Source: Polytrichum commune (taxonomy: Eukaryota; Streptophyta; Polytrichopsida; Polytrichales; Polytrichaceae). From it: a stretch of 60,000 nucleotides of DNA. This document shows, one piece after another, positions 21,957 to 32,814 of the stretch; the stretch's first letter is position 1, and each line of letters begins with the position of its first letter. Location of the stretch: the NCBI GenBank assembly GCA_950295325.1, contig OX485808.1:17072527-17132526 (forward strand), written 5' to 3'. Both the position numbers and the translations under genes were made by a program. The notes beneath the pieces were generated by a model. The model worked only from the letters and a program-made list of their open reading frames with translations, was not told the DNA's origin and did not search any database.

Positions 21957-22440
21957 TTGGTCATATCCAAGAAAGCCAAAATAGATAACACGGTCTGGGT
22001 ATGGCTATTACCATGCACTTACTATGCAATGCATTGCAAATTCCTTGCCCGCCTTCGCCCTAACATTCTATGCGTCCAAGGAATCCCCCTACACACCAAT
22101 CCCCCTTTCTCTCCATCCCCCAACATTAAAACCCAATTATTTGAATTCACCTATTACAACGATCATCTTTCTTACTCTACTACCAACCTCATATCCCAAA
22201 ATTACACTCCACTTTCCACAACACTACACCACCTTGACTAGAACTCCCTGCCACCAGTAATCATCATTGCAAGAATCCGTCGAGTGATACAATATCCTCA
22301 ATCAAGGCCCTCCAAAACCTTGACCTCCCCTCTCAAGATTTAAACACCTTATGACATTCCTCCACCAGAACGCTATTAAATATCTCACATACATAGTATA
22401 AACCAAACGCAAACATGAGAAAATCAATCTCATGTCGTCC
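21957..22440 (+). pseudogene. LINE fragment: C-terminal domain of a non-LTR retrotransposon ORF2, decayed
   Basis: The translated text aligns with the better preserved copy at 45870-46910. Shared motifs in order are WL(x2)C, A(K/R)LRP(D/N)ILC, SPSP, then FEFTYYNDH (FIEFTYCHDR in the other copy), Y(x)PL, and after a frameshift LHQNAIKYLTYIV (IHQNAIKYLTYLV). At least two frame changes and an in-frame stop show it is dead. Reverse transcriptase sequence is absent, so this is a 3'-anchored fragment, as expected for 5'-truncated LINE insertions. Confidence 0.65.
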
Positions 22441-23384
22441 CTTCATCAAACTATCCCCCCACACCCCTACAAACCCTAAATATATGATCCACCTACTACT
22501 GACAAGTAAGCAGTAAACCTTCGATCTATACCAAGAGCAAGGGCTCTTAAGGTACAAATACCATAAGCGGTTAACCATCCTCTAGCCGTGCACTAGACTG
22601 CCGTCATAATGGTGAAGTGTCATTTCTAAAACGGATCATGACTCAATGGCAACTTCAATGCGTGTACACTTAGTGTAGCCAATGGGAGTCAAGTGCTAAT
22701 GTACTCATGAGGTAACCGTTTTAGGCGATGTTCAGTATGGAAATGCAGATTACCGTGTTCGGTGTAGGGAGAATCTAGTGAACGAGTAGGGGGTTGGACA
22801 ACTTTTCACTTTGAAAAATTGTAGCATTTTTTTGTATAAGACAAAAATATATGAAACAACTTGCATTCTTCATGAATCCTTCTCGTCTATCTTGGAAAAT
22901 TATGTCATGATTGTAAGACCACATCTTCAATGTGAATCACCTTATTGTCACGGGTTATGGTATTTCTACCTTAGATGGACGTTGGCCAACGGACCTCTTC
23001 ATATCGGTGCTCATGCACCCACGTTCTATTCTCTTCTCGTTTTCTCTCTCCTTCCCCATTGTTCATTAATACAGGTCTTGCAGGCCAGTATGTTATCTAT
23101 AACAACACTTGCTCTGTCGCATTCCCCAACCTGCTGCCAGTGCATTTGCGCATGCAAGCTTGTCTCATTGCAATTTGTGCAATGAAATGAATTCCAATTA
23201 CATCCCTGTTGTAAAGTGTGCAGTCCTTTCTCTTGTTCCAGGACCCACCGATGCAGATATTCCCAACATGGGCAGATCCCACAAGTGTATCCATTTATTT
23301 TACATATTAAGAAACATGGACACAATATATTTTGTGAGGTATATGGCCAGGGTTGTAGTCAAGGATTTGGAAGTAGAAAGGATA
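22441..23384. other. Unassigned intergenic DNA
   Basis: No gene is recognised; frames are short and overlap on both strands without conserved motifs. Confidence 0.35.
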
Positions 23385-23648
23385 AGGGCCACTTCACAGA
23401 TGAGACTGAGGGCCCGTGACATTACACTTCAAGCACTCTCATTGGTGGAAAAGGCGGAGCCGGTCCCAAGTTCGCTTCACACTGCGCTTCAGGGACCAAC
23501 GGAGTATGTGAATGCAAGATGGATGTATAGTCCACATGGATTGCTACGTGATATCGAATGAATTATGTTTCATGGTCACTTGGATTGTTTTCAAAAACCA
23601 TTTTTTGGAAGTAGGTCTAACACAAAATTGGAAGACCATGGCACTCCT
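23385..23648. repeat. ~265-bp dispersed repeat, copy 1
   Basis: It closely matches 59525-59790 in direct orientation, e.g. 'cacttcaagcactctcattg', 'gggaccaacggagtatgtga' and 'tttcatggtcacttggatt'. No terminal repeats or duplication were identified. Open frames differ between copies, so coding is unlikely. Confidence 0.75.
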
Positions 23649-24938
23649 AATGCTCACAACCATTGATTTATTCTATTTTATCGTGTGTGAGGACTTGCAA
23701 GAATAGAAATGCATTGAAATAGGATTTGGTTGAGGGCCCGATCATATATGACTTCACACTACACTTGAGGGTCCATGACGGCACTTCATGATTTTGGAGG
23801 TGTGTTGGGACGGCCTTTGGACACTTTCTTTTGGGCTCTCACAAGATCATGGTCACGGCTCTTGGCTCGTGCGTGAAGTGGCTCTAAGATATGTGCCACC
23901 ATAAGATTACTCAACAACCAATTTGAATACTTCAAGTGAGATCAACCTAACATTGTAGACTTTGTAAGTAAAAACAATAAGGTCCAACCAACAATAACCC
24001 CCCATGATTCCATGGCTTACACAACTCACCTTGCATCCTAACTAATGTTATGACAATGTGAAGACCAAGTAGCTTTAAATATGAACACCATCGTGGGTTC
24101 AATTATAGTGACCACAATGTTAGAATTGGGTGGGCCTATGTGATCCTTTAATGAGTAAATGCATCTTCAAGTTTGACTGTCATAACTTTGTAGATATGCA
24201 CTATGATTTTGAAACTTGAAATTATAATTTTCATGATTGGCGGTTGCTAATTGGATGAGATAATTCTAGAGCCGGTTTCATGGTCATAAATGTATCTAGA
24301 GTCGGGGAAATGTCCATGATAGGGTCAAATACCTTAAGTGACATGATTGTCAATTTTTTGGAAGCTTGATCAATCAACTTGTCATTGCAGTGGTTGAAGG
24401 TGGCACAACATACAACTCATGTGGGTGTTGCTAACTGCCAATTGACAGTCGCGATTGTGAACACTAATAGCCCACCCACACCTACTAGTGCGGACCACCA
24501 ATGAACATATTCTACCAGCAGTGGTTACATCCAGTGGCTCTCGTTGGCCAAATTAGCGCTAAAAGTGACCCTTGCTGATAGGAGCCGTTCGTTGGTCGCC
24601 CACGCCAGTGAGTTTGAGCATGATATAAGTTACATCATTATCTTCTTGATTTATCCCATGGCCATGCGTTAGGAAGCTACCTATGACTTTTTATTATGGT
24701 ATGTGCATCAACATACTTGGTGGGCAACCCACATGCCCACTACATGGGGCCATGCCATGTTGATTGTCAATGAGCTGCCAACAAGGACATTAGGTGATTT
24801 ATAGCGGGAGGCAACCGTAGAACGCCTTCCCAACACTATGAATTATGGTTGCCAAAACTGGTTGAAATTGACAAGATTTCTCATGATGTTAATGAACATT
24901 TATGGTTAAAGGCTTCATAACATTATTAAGCGATGTGC
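23649..24938. other. Unassigned intergenic DNA
   Basis: No gene or repeat match was found. Short fragments such as ACTTCACACTACACTTGAGGG near 23750 echo the 'cttcacacta' repeats of 53816-54370. Confidence 0.35.
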
Positions 24939-25069
24939 TTTGTTCATGTGGACCCTGAGAGTATAACCATGGGATGTCCCAACCTAGTGTAGATTCAGAC
25001 GTAATCTGAGTCTCCTCGCATTAGGTTGGAGCATCCCATGGTTAAATTCTCATGGTCCACATGAACAAA
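24939..25069. mobile_element. 131-bp foldback element with ~50-base arms
   Basis: TTTGTTCATGTGGACCCTGA, then ACCATGGGATGTCCCAACCTA, on the left is mirrored on the right by TAGGTTGG, then CATCCCATGGTTAAATTCTC, then CCACATGAACAAA. Most of the segment is therefore a single imperfect hairpin. It could be a foldback-type MITE or a small-RNA precursor; no target duplication is obvious. Confidence 0.7.
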
Positions 25070-25136
25070 CACACAATGAATAATATTGTTATGTTAAGGC
25101 TCTAGTTGTTTGGGATCTCCAACATTTTCTGTCACC

Positions 25137-25485
25137 CTCGGGGGGGGGGGGGGGGCAGTGTGTTAAAAAGTTAAGGATATAGGTGCAAACAACCACTATT
25201 TTATAGGGGGGTATTACTTTCAATTCTCTTCTTTTTTTCACATGCTATCATTATGTAATTTTCTACTTTGGGTTAATAGAAAAATGGCTTGCATTACTTA
25301 TCATTCCAAATTACCTATTATTCCATACCCTAGAGTACTTTAAAGATGTCCAATGCCATTTTTGATACCCTATATTACTCTTAAGTCCATTTATAATTTT
25401 TTGCCCCCATGTTTTTAAAATACCCTAGCATTTGTTCGCACGTATATTGCGACTCCAACCAATGACTACCCCCCCCCCCCCCGAG
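25137..25485 (+). mobile_element. Poly-G-ended hAT-like MITE, copy 2 (349 bp)
   Basis: It starts CTC plus 16 G and CAGTGTG, ends GACTA, 14 C and GAG, and is flanked by the 8-bp duplication CTGTCACC (25129-25136, 25486-25493). It is nearly identical in its interior to the copy at 14134, which points to recent activity. No coding frame. Confidence 0.9.
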
Positions 25486-25493
25486 CTGTCACC

Positions 25494-26017
25494 ACTACTT
25501 GTAGACTCCTCATGGGATAATGCATTGGCTCCCTTGGTTGATTGATCAAACAACATGACAAACATGTATAATGCACTCAATTGATAAGGTATGGGTAAGG
25601 TATGTGGTGTTATTCGCTTAGTATTTCATAAAACCCTTTTTCTACTGATAAGAGATATGAAACATTTTTTTTTTGGGTTGTCATGGGAAAATCTATGATG
25701 AAGTTGAGATCAACAAAAACCATATTGAATATTGGACCTTCCTTAATTTGAAATATGATAATGAAAAGTGCATGTGTGTTGATTCTTTAAATGAACAACT
25801 AGGTCCCCCAACTTGTGTTGACTATTGAGTTTAGAGTACTTCATGAAATTGAAAGATGTACTCCAATCTCTATTTGGTGTCTTTTCGTTCTTAAACCCAC
25901 ACCCAACCACATAGTACTCAAACATACGCGCATGATTAAAGAAAGTAACCGAATTAGGCCTGCTTACCTTAGTATGACCATTCTTAGGAAACCAATAATG
26001 GGGTTTGCTGGTAATTA
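25494..26017. other. Unassigned intergenic DNA
   Basis: No supported feature between the poly-G element and the next MITE. Confidence 0.35.
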
Positions 26018-26421
26018 CACTAAAGGTTTGTATTTTGTGTCATATGGTATTTTATGGCACCGTGGTAACTTATGTAATGACATTTCCTAAGAATAAGTTT
26101 ACAAATATTGTCATCCGACTTACATTTAGTTCATTCAAATGCCAATTATTGAAACAAAGTTTGGTACATTATGCATCCTAACATCTTCTGTAATGAAGAA
26201 TGTTGGCATGTATGATTGAAATTTCGGTGAAAAATCACTTAGCAAGCGACGATATTTGCATCATTGTAAATCCATAATGCCCAATTTAAATATTTTTACA
26301 AGGAATGACAAATAACATTAAGTTTACATTTAGTGTTGGTGACACCTCATGGACGGTTTACAATTAGTATTGAACAAGACAAATAGAATAGGTGACACTA
26401 AATACGATATTTAGCGTAGTG
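26018..26421 (+). mobile_element. CACTA...TAGTG-ended MITE, copy 2
   Basis: Inner blocks (GTGGTAACTTATGTAATGACA, then TTGTCATCCGA, then GGTGACACTAAATAC) follow the order of the 16258 copy. Ends are more diverged (CACTAAAGG left; TAGCGTAGTG right). Confidence 0.6.
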
Positions 26422-27079
26422 CTCATGTGGAAACACACCTTCATCAGCAGTACTGTTTGTTGAACATACATAGATATAAGTACAAGAAGAGTCCAAACAA
26501 ACTTGGTGTATGCGAGTATTACTTGTTTGTTTTTGTAGTGAATACGGAGACCCAAAAAATAAATTAAAAATAAATTAAAAATATATACTAAAGCAGACAA
26601 ACTTGGAGATGCTCACCTTGACCATCCTTTTTGGCATCAACTCTTTTTTCATGAGAATTTGTCTTCATCTTCCAGCCTCGGGCCTCTGTCATTTTCCATG
26701 TGTTCCTTGTTTCCCATTTTCCATTTTTTTTCCTCCCTGGAGAGAGTGAAATAAGATTATTTTATTTCTGCCCGAAAAGACATACAAGGCTGCTGGGACC
26801 CAGGTTAGAGACGAGGGCAGATCTCTAGGGTTTCTCACTTGGGAACCACACAACCCCAAGAAGGGTGACAAGAATTTCTTAGAAGCATGAAACTTCCCAA
26901 GAATCTCTTGTTTTTCATTTTGTCAGTGTCTCGATCTTGGGTCACACACGTGTCAAAACTCAATGCAATTGCAAATGCAAATATATATAAAAATGTATAT
27001 AAATTATTGTACTGCCGGCTTGGGAGGGGCTTTGATGAGCTTCGAGGAAAAGAGTCGGATCCGACTTGGATCCGGTGCA
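26422..27079. other. Unassigned intergenic DNA
   Basis: No supported gene or repeat. Confidence 0.35.
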
Positions 27080-27458
27080 CTCAAGGGGAGGCCACACATG
27101 TTTGAAAATGTCGGTTTTGAAACGGAGTTTGGTAAGCCACGGTGAAAGAGTGTTGGCCTTGACATGTGCCTTGACAAGGTAATGTTCAAGGAGCTGGGTT
27201 TCAAGGTTGGTCCCTCGTTTTCGTGGTTTAAACAGTCTGGTTTCAACTCCGATCGAAGACGACGTTTTTGCAAGGATTAAAACCTTTGTTTATGATTGGA
27301 GTCGAAAACATACGGTTTTAACCAATAAAAGAGAGACCGGCCTCAAAACCCAACTCCTCAGAGTTAGGCACATGTCAAGGCCAACATTCTTCTACCTTGG
27401 CTTACCAAACTCCATTCCGAATCCAACCTTTTCGAACGTGTGTGGCATCCCCTTCAGA
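27080..27458. repeat. Long imperfect inverted repeat (arms ~180 bases)
   Basis: The left half (AAGGGGAGGCCACACATG, GAGTTTGGTAAGCCA, GTTGGCCTTGACATGTGCC) is matched by the reverse complement of the right half, with blocks of 15-19 bases identical. The loop lies near 27250. An RNA from this locus would form a hairpin of about 180 bp. It may be a foldback transposon or an inverted gene fragment able to make small RNAs. No target duplication was found. Confidence 0.8.
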
Positions 27459-27530
27459 TTGTGAATGTGGCTGGCAATGGGAGTTCCCCCTTCTTTCTAA
27501 ATGTGCCTTCATTGCAGGTAAGGTATGTGG

Positions 27531-27756
27531 CAATGAACAAGGGGAACTAATCGCTAGTTATAGATGAACCGGTTCAGTTTGAAAAATAATTAATTGAAGT
27601 TCAAAACTTGAGGAAAATTACCCATCATTTTAGAGGAATGTATAGAATACACATCGAATATAGAAAGAAGAACTGGAAGATGTCAACATGTAACTGGTTG
27701 GACTTGGAAACACTAGGTCCTTTACCGATTATGCCCAAAATCCTCCCTGGACACTG
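27531..27756 (-). mobile_element. 226-bp hAT MITE, intact copy
   Basis: It begins CAATGAACAAGGGGAAC and ends CCTCCCTGGACACTG, the reverse of the 31115 copy, and has exactly the same length (226). The flanks GTATGTGG and GTATGTAG match at 7 of 8 positions. GAACCGGTT and TTGGACTTGG blocks are the family signature. Non-coding. Confidence 0.85.
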
Positions 27757-27935
27757 GTATGTAGACCTTTTTTCCCTCCCCATCTTGTTTGCCATACCAA
27801 TTGTTGTCTCAAATAACCTTGTCTTGAGCTAATATTTTTGACCAACCGGTGCACTTCTTCTCCATAGTCTACACTGACCCTAAGTTCATCAAATCATCAG
27901 GGATGTGGAGTTCATCATCTCTATCCAATATGTAT

Positions 27936-28318
27936 AGTAAGGTGACTATTCCCGATCGGGACCCCATCGACAATCTATAGGGTACCGTAATTTCAATCAA
28001 GCCATGACTCAATTTCGATGAGGCCGGAACCAATAATGCCATGACACATGTCTTGGTTTTGAGTGTTAAAGTAAAGAGGAATGAGTGGTTTAAATTAGCT
28101 GTTATGATAGACTCTAGACATTGGTAATATGTTCGGGGCAACTTTTGGCTTCAAAAATCCTTAGTAATTTCAATTTAAGGAATAAAATTACCAAAAAATT
28201 GCAATCCTCCTAATTTATATCTTCCTCCACAGGATATTTTTGCACTACCTTATACTTTTCCAAACCTGGCACATAAACTCTTAAGTGATTGGTTATGGGT
28301 GCCTCTACTCTAAGACCT
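27936..28318 (+). mobile_element. AGTAGAGG-family MITE, copy 3
   Basis: It runs from AGTAAGGTGACTATTCC to GGGTGCCTCTACT, sharing ACAATCTATAGGGTACC and ATGCCATGACACATGTC with the other three copies. It lies 180 bases from a 226-bp hAT MITE, the same pair of families that abut at 17701. Confidence 0.7.
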
Positions 28319-31114
28319 AGGTCAATGGTACAAATGGTGGAAGTAGGCCTTAAGGTTCATCATCTCTAACCCAAGTAGATGGCATCACTCATAACATCAT
28401 TCAAATACTGCAAGTTGTGCAGTGGGGCCCCTTATTAGTGGGAATGATTCCCGAATAGTGGCCACATTTAGTCTGAATATGGAGGATACCCAAGTTGATA
28501 GAGTCTGCCGCAACTACTTGGCAAACCATCTGAATAATGTTATGATGATGACAACAATAAATTGATCATTATTCTTGATATTGGGACTATTTAGGTGGTG
28601 CAATTCAAAGCCCATGTTAGTGGTTTGAGATTGACAAAGGAGAGGAACGCCTCTGCAAGTTTCTAGAAAAAATAAATCAAAAGGTGATGTAGAGATTATG
28701 GCCGGTTCACACAAAATCCCAAGTCCTAGGTCCCAAGTCACTTGAGGTCAATCCGTGTAGTCTCAACTGTTAAGAGCATGGAAGTTGGGACTTACCACTT
28801 CACACGGGGTCCCAAGTCCTAAGTTCCTACATGACATGGATGCCTACATGGCAACATGCCTACATGAGGCTTGGGACTCATGTTGAGAGTTGGGTCGCAC
28901 AAAAAGCTAGACCCAACTCTCCACCCAATTCCCGCAAATAGTTTTGCATAAAATAATCAAGATCCAACTTAATGATAATAAACCATATTGCATTAATTTC
29001 TTGAGGTTCAAAAGTTGGGACTTGCTAACATGAGTGGGACTTGGGACTTGAGACCCCATGTGAACCGTCCTTAGAATAATCTATTCAAAGTGGAAGTCTC
29101 CACTCTCCTCCAATATTGTTTGCAAATTAGGCGACCCAAAGTTCTAGGACTTGATACCCTACTTCACAGTTTGGAAATGAGGTATTGAAACCTCTCATGG
29201 TGATTCGTTCAGGTTTATGTTGCAACAAAAACTGGAAAATGCCAAACACAAGGTCATCAATCGAGCATCTCAATCACTTGGTGTGGGCTTGGTTCCCGGG
29301 GTGGCAACTAAGCTTATGTGTAGGAGTCAGCAGGAGTCACTGTCTTTCAAACTTGGTTGGGAGCTGCTAAAACAGTTGCCAGAACAGTTATGTTGGAGGT
29401 GAGATTTCATATCATAAGCATTCTTAAGGGGAACTGTGCTTTTAGAAATTTTAATGAGTGGTCACAGAAGTCAAGATAAATACCTAGGGGGTGGGTCTGG
29501 ATGTTGACCATGCTTTAGAAAACTTGCTTCTAAGTTCTACTTACTTCGAAAAAAGACATCGGAACATGTAAACCTTTTTCTAATTCATACACAAATGGTA
29601 CCAAGGGATTCATGTTGATGATTCTTTCAATCAATGTTACTCGTCTCTTTGTGAAATAAGAAATCATCAATTTGATTAGGAACAACTTAGAAACAACCGA
29701 GTTTAAAGGGGAGAGTTTCCACTCTTGGAGCTGTAGCAAAAGAGGGATAAAGGAAGAGTCAAAGACTTGAATGAGATAGGATAGAATTGATGCAAGGCAC
29801 TTTTCTATCACATAGGAAAGAAGACCCCTCACTTGGCTCTCGGGTTAGGTCTATGCAAACCCCACGACGAGGAGCGATTAGGGTTTGCTAAGGCTATGCG
29901 GTTGTTGTGTTTTAAGGTTCTTGCAAGGAATCTTAAAGGTTGATTTCATCGGTTGCATTTTTAAAGTCATGTGAGTAATAGGGAGTTATTGAGATTAAAA
30001 AACCAAAAGTACAAGGAAATGGTAGGTGGGGAAGTAGGATTTGCAAAGGTCAAATGGTCACCATATTGTGTAGGTTGTCTTGTTTTAATGTTCTTGCATG
30101 GAATCCTAAGGGTTGACCCCTAGAGGTTTGAAATTTTGTAATAAACAAAGGTAGGTAGAGCATGTAGAAGGTGAACAACTATGAAACAATGAAATTAGAA
30201 GGTTGCCTTTGATGTGACAAGGGGAATGAAACAAATTTGCAAAGCCAAATGGATGCCAAGGTGGGTAGGCCGTCTTGGTTTAAGGCTCTTGCAAGGAATA
30301 TTAAGGGTTAACCCCATGCGTTGGGGTTTCTTACAGTGAACAACGAGGAGGTAGAAGGCGACCTAGGGAGTTGGTAGTGAGGTTAGAAGGTTACCTCAAC
30401 AAACAACAACCCAAAGAAACAGCAAGCAGAAAAAGATGGAGTGACTTCTCTGTGCAACCTTTGTCCCTGAAGTTTCTACTATGTTTCGAGGTTCAGGAGC
30501 CCTCAGGCAACTTCATCGCCCTGAAATACACCCACCAACGAGCGCCTCCGGACACTTGTACGTGGACACCATAGTTGGTTGTTCATGGTTTGTAGCTATG
30601 TAGTAAGGTTGCAACATGGCCCTGTGGTGGTGTAACAATCAAACAAACAAACAAACAATCAATCATGCTGACCATATGATAATTCAAGCGTGTAGACAAA
30701 ATGGCAATCATGTGTGGGCAAGCATCTCGTTGCCCATCTCTTTCACATTGCAGTGAGCCTGCTTTGATGAAGCTCGTCTTCCGTTAGAATGGATCACTCA
30801 CTCATGCACTCTAAGAAACCAGGTGACTCCACTTTTGTGCTGATCACCACTTAAAAGATTGGTTCCTTTTCGTACCAGCTTCTTGTCTCTGCTTCTAAAG
30901 CCATGCCCAATTATCAACACATAACTGAAGAGTCCTCATGTAGAGGCCCAACAAAGAAAGGCACAACCCAACCCCACCCACCCAAAACCTGAAGTTCATC
31001 ACCTCTGGTTCAATATATATGTTGGGTTGTCGTAGCTGTGCCACTATATATCCATCCACACCTCCCCAAGATACTTGACAGGAATCTTAAAGAAGTTTGC
31101 AAGCCATTGCAGAG
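28319..31114. other. Unassigned 2.8-kb intergenic DNA
   Basis: No frame with recognisable domains. Two segments (near 29880-29960 and 30050-30130, then 30270-30320) repeat the phrase 'gttcttgcaaggaatcttaa' followed by 'gttgacccc', so a ~190-base degenerate tandem may be present. An (AAAC)n tract lies near 30640-30657. Confidence 0.4.
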
Positions 31115-31340
31115 CAGTGATGGGGGAGGTTTTTGGGCATAAGCGGTTGAGATCCTAGAGTTTGCAAGTCCAACCGCTTACATGTTGACATCCTTCGGTT
31201 TTCCTTTATTAAATTGGGGTATATTCTATACATTCCTCTAAAACGATCGGTAATTTTCCTGCATTCTTGAACTTCAACCGGTTATTTCTCATGCTCAACC
31301 GGTTCATCTGTAACTAACTGCCGGTTCTCCCGGCTCATTG
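31115..31340 (+). mobile_element. 226-bp hAT MITE, intact reference copy with 8-bp TSD
   Basis: It starts CAGTGATGGGGGAGG and ends CTCCCGGCTCATTG, imperfect terminal inverted repeats. The flanks TTGCAGAG (31107-31114 and 31341-31348) match at 8 of 8 bases. The interior contains AACCGGTTATTTCTCATG and CCGGTTCATCTGTAAC. It is the cleanest member for defining family boundaries. Confidence 0.9.
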
Positions 31341-31475
31341 TTGCAGAGCGCACTTTGACAGGATCTATGGGACTCTCATTTATTATGCAATTCTTCGTAG
31401 GTGCACTCACTGCCTACTGGATTGAATATCTTTATCCAACTTGAAGTTTTGGCAGACAGGAAATGTGGAAGCAGT

Positions 31476-31620
31476 ACAGTCTAACCCCCCATAATACAAC
31501 ACTTGATAATTCAACACCTGGATAGTACGACGCATATCCCATCGACCAAAACCTTTCAAGTGTAAATTTACACCGATATCATGACTACCATGCTCGTAGT
31601 ATGGCATTTTTAGGCCGATT
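31476..31620 (+). mobile_element. Possible single pogo-like terminus
   Basis: TA followed by CAGTCTAACCCCCCATAAT, then ACAACACTTGATAATTCAACA, resembles the terminal repeats of pogo-group elements, including the one at 14574. No opposite end was found downstream, so this is at most a fragment. Confidence 0.3.
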
Positions 31621-32810
31621 TGTCATATAATAGAGGCAATTGATGCATGCATGTGGTGGGACCCGCACTAAGAGTTTGCCTTGGGATCGGGGAGTACATG
31701 GCGAATTCATCAATGGGTTACCTTAAGTTAGCTCAAGTTGATTGTTTTGAGCTTTGGTTTCAAAACAAACATTGCGTTTTTGAGTCTTTGGGTTTGAGTG
31801 GAGGTTGAAGGGTTTAGTGACTATTGGATATGCGTACTACTGTTCCGAAGTTGTTGATTTCTCTTCTTGATTTGATATTTGTCCTCACCTAAATCTCGAA
31901 TTTTTTTAGATCGGAAATTTCAATCCCTGCCGACTTATACTTCTAGATTTGCCCATGCCACTCTTCATATTCTTGGCTCTGAAGGTGACAACCATCTCGA
32001 GTGGCAGGTGCTTTTCATTTCGGTTATAATTTTAACAATTTCAGTGTTGATGACCCCATGTCTACACACAAAAGAGCTAGCATTTGGTAAGTACTAACCT
32101 CCTCCACATTGGTTATGGCACCGGAAGATGTTTACAATACAAGTGACATTGGTTTATTTTATCGTGCCCAACCAAACAAGACACTAAATGCAAAGAAAAG
32201 TTTGTGGGATCAAAATTCAAAAGGGTTGTTTCACTCTTGCTCTTGCCATAAACACAATAAAAGCTAAGGCATGAGTGATGAGTGGTGAGCAATGAGTAGT
32301 GAGCGATTCTAAGAATACTACTTCAAGGAAAAATATGATACGCAATAAAGCCATTGGGCAAGTTGGGAGTTGTTTAGATTTCCCCTCCAATGGAGCATCT
32401 CCTACTCCTATACCTCTACCTTGTGTAAGGTCTCCCATGCCCTTGGCCTTGCCTCTTGTCCTTATATAAGGTCCTTCTCTCCTAACCCTAACCCTAATAC
32501 TATTGATGAGCGGTAAGTGGTAAGCGGTAACACATGAGCAATGAGCAATAATACCTATCAAATTTAGTATATACTCATGGTTTTAGGGTACATATTTTTA
32601 AATCGGTACTTGTATTTTTCAAATATTTCACTAATAAAGTACTTGCATTTTGATAGAACATGATTAAAGGAAGCCTATTACGATGGATACTTTCAAGAGA
32701 TATCAACACATTGCTTAATTTTATTAGAACAATCCACACCAATATATGTCACTTATTGAAATTCTCAACATGCGGTTGAACACAACATTCGGAATCTTAC
32801 TCACACTCTA
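31621..32810. other. Unassigned intergenic DNA
   Basis: No supported gene. The tract CCCTAACCCTAACCCTAA at 32479-32496 looks telomere-like but is only about 2.5 units long. Confidence 0.35.
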
Positions 32811-32814
32811 TCAC

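Noticed and set aside
23109-23561. 150-codon plus-strand frame
   Set aside because: It runs into the 265-bp dispersed repeat and is not kept in the second copy at 59525; no domain is visible.
32479-32496. Telomere-like CCCTAA repeats
   Set aside because: Only about two and a half units, with no subtelomeric context; chance or a short interstitial tract.
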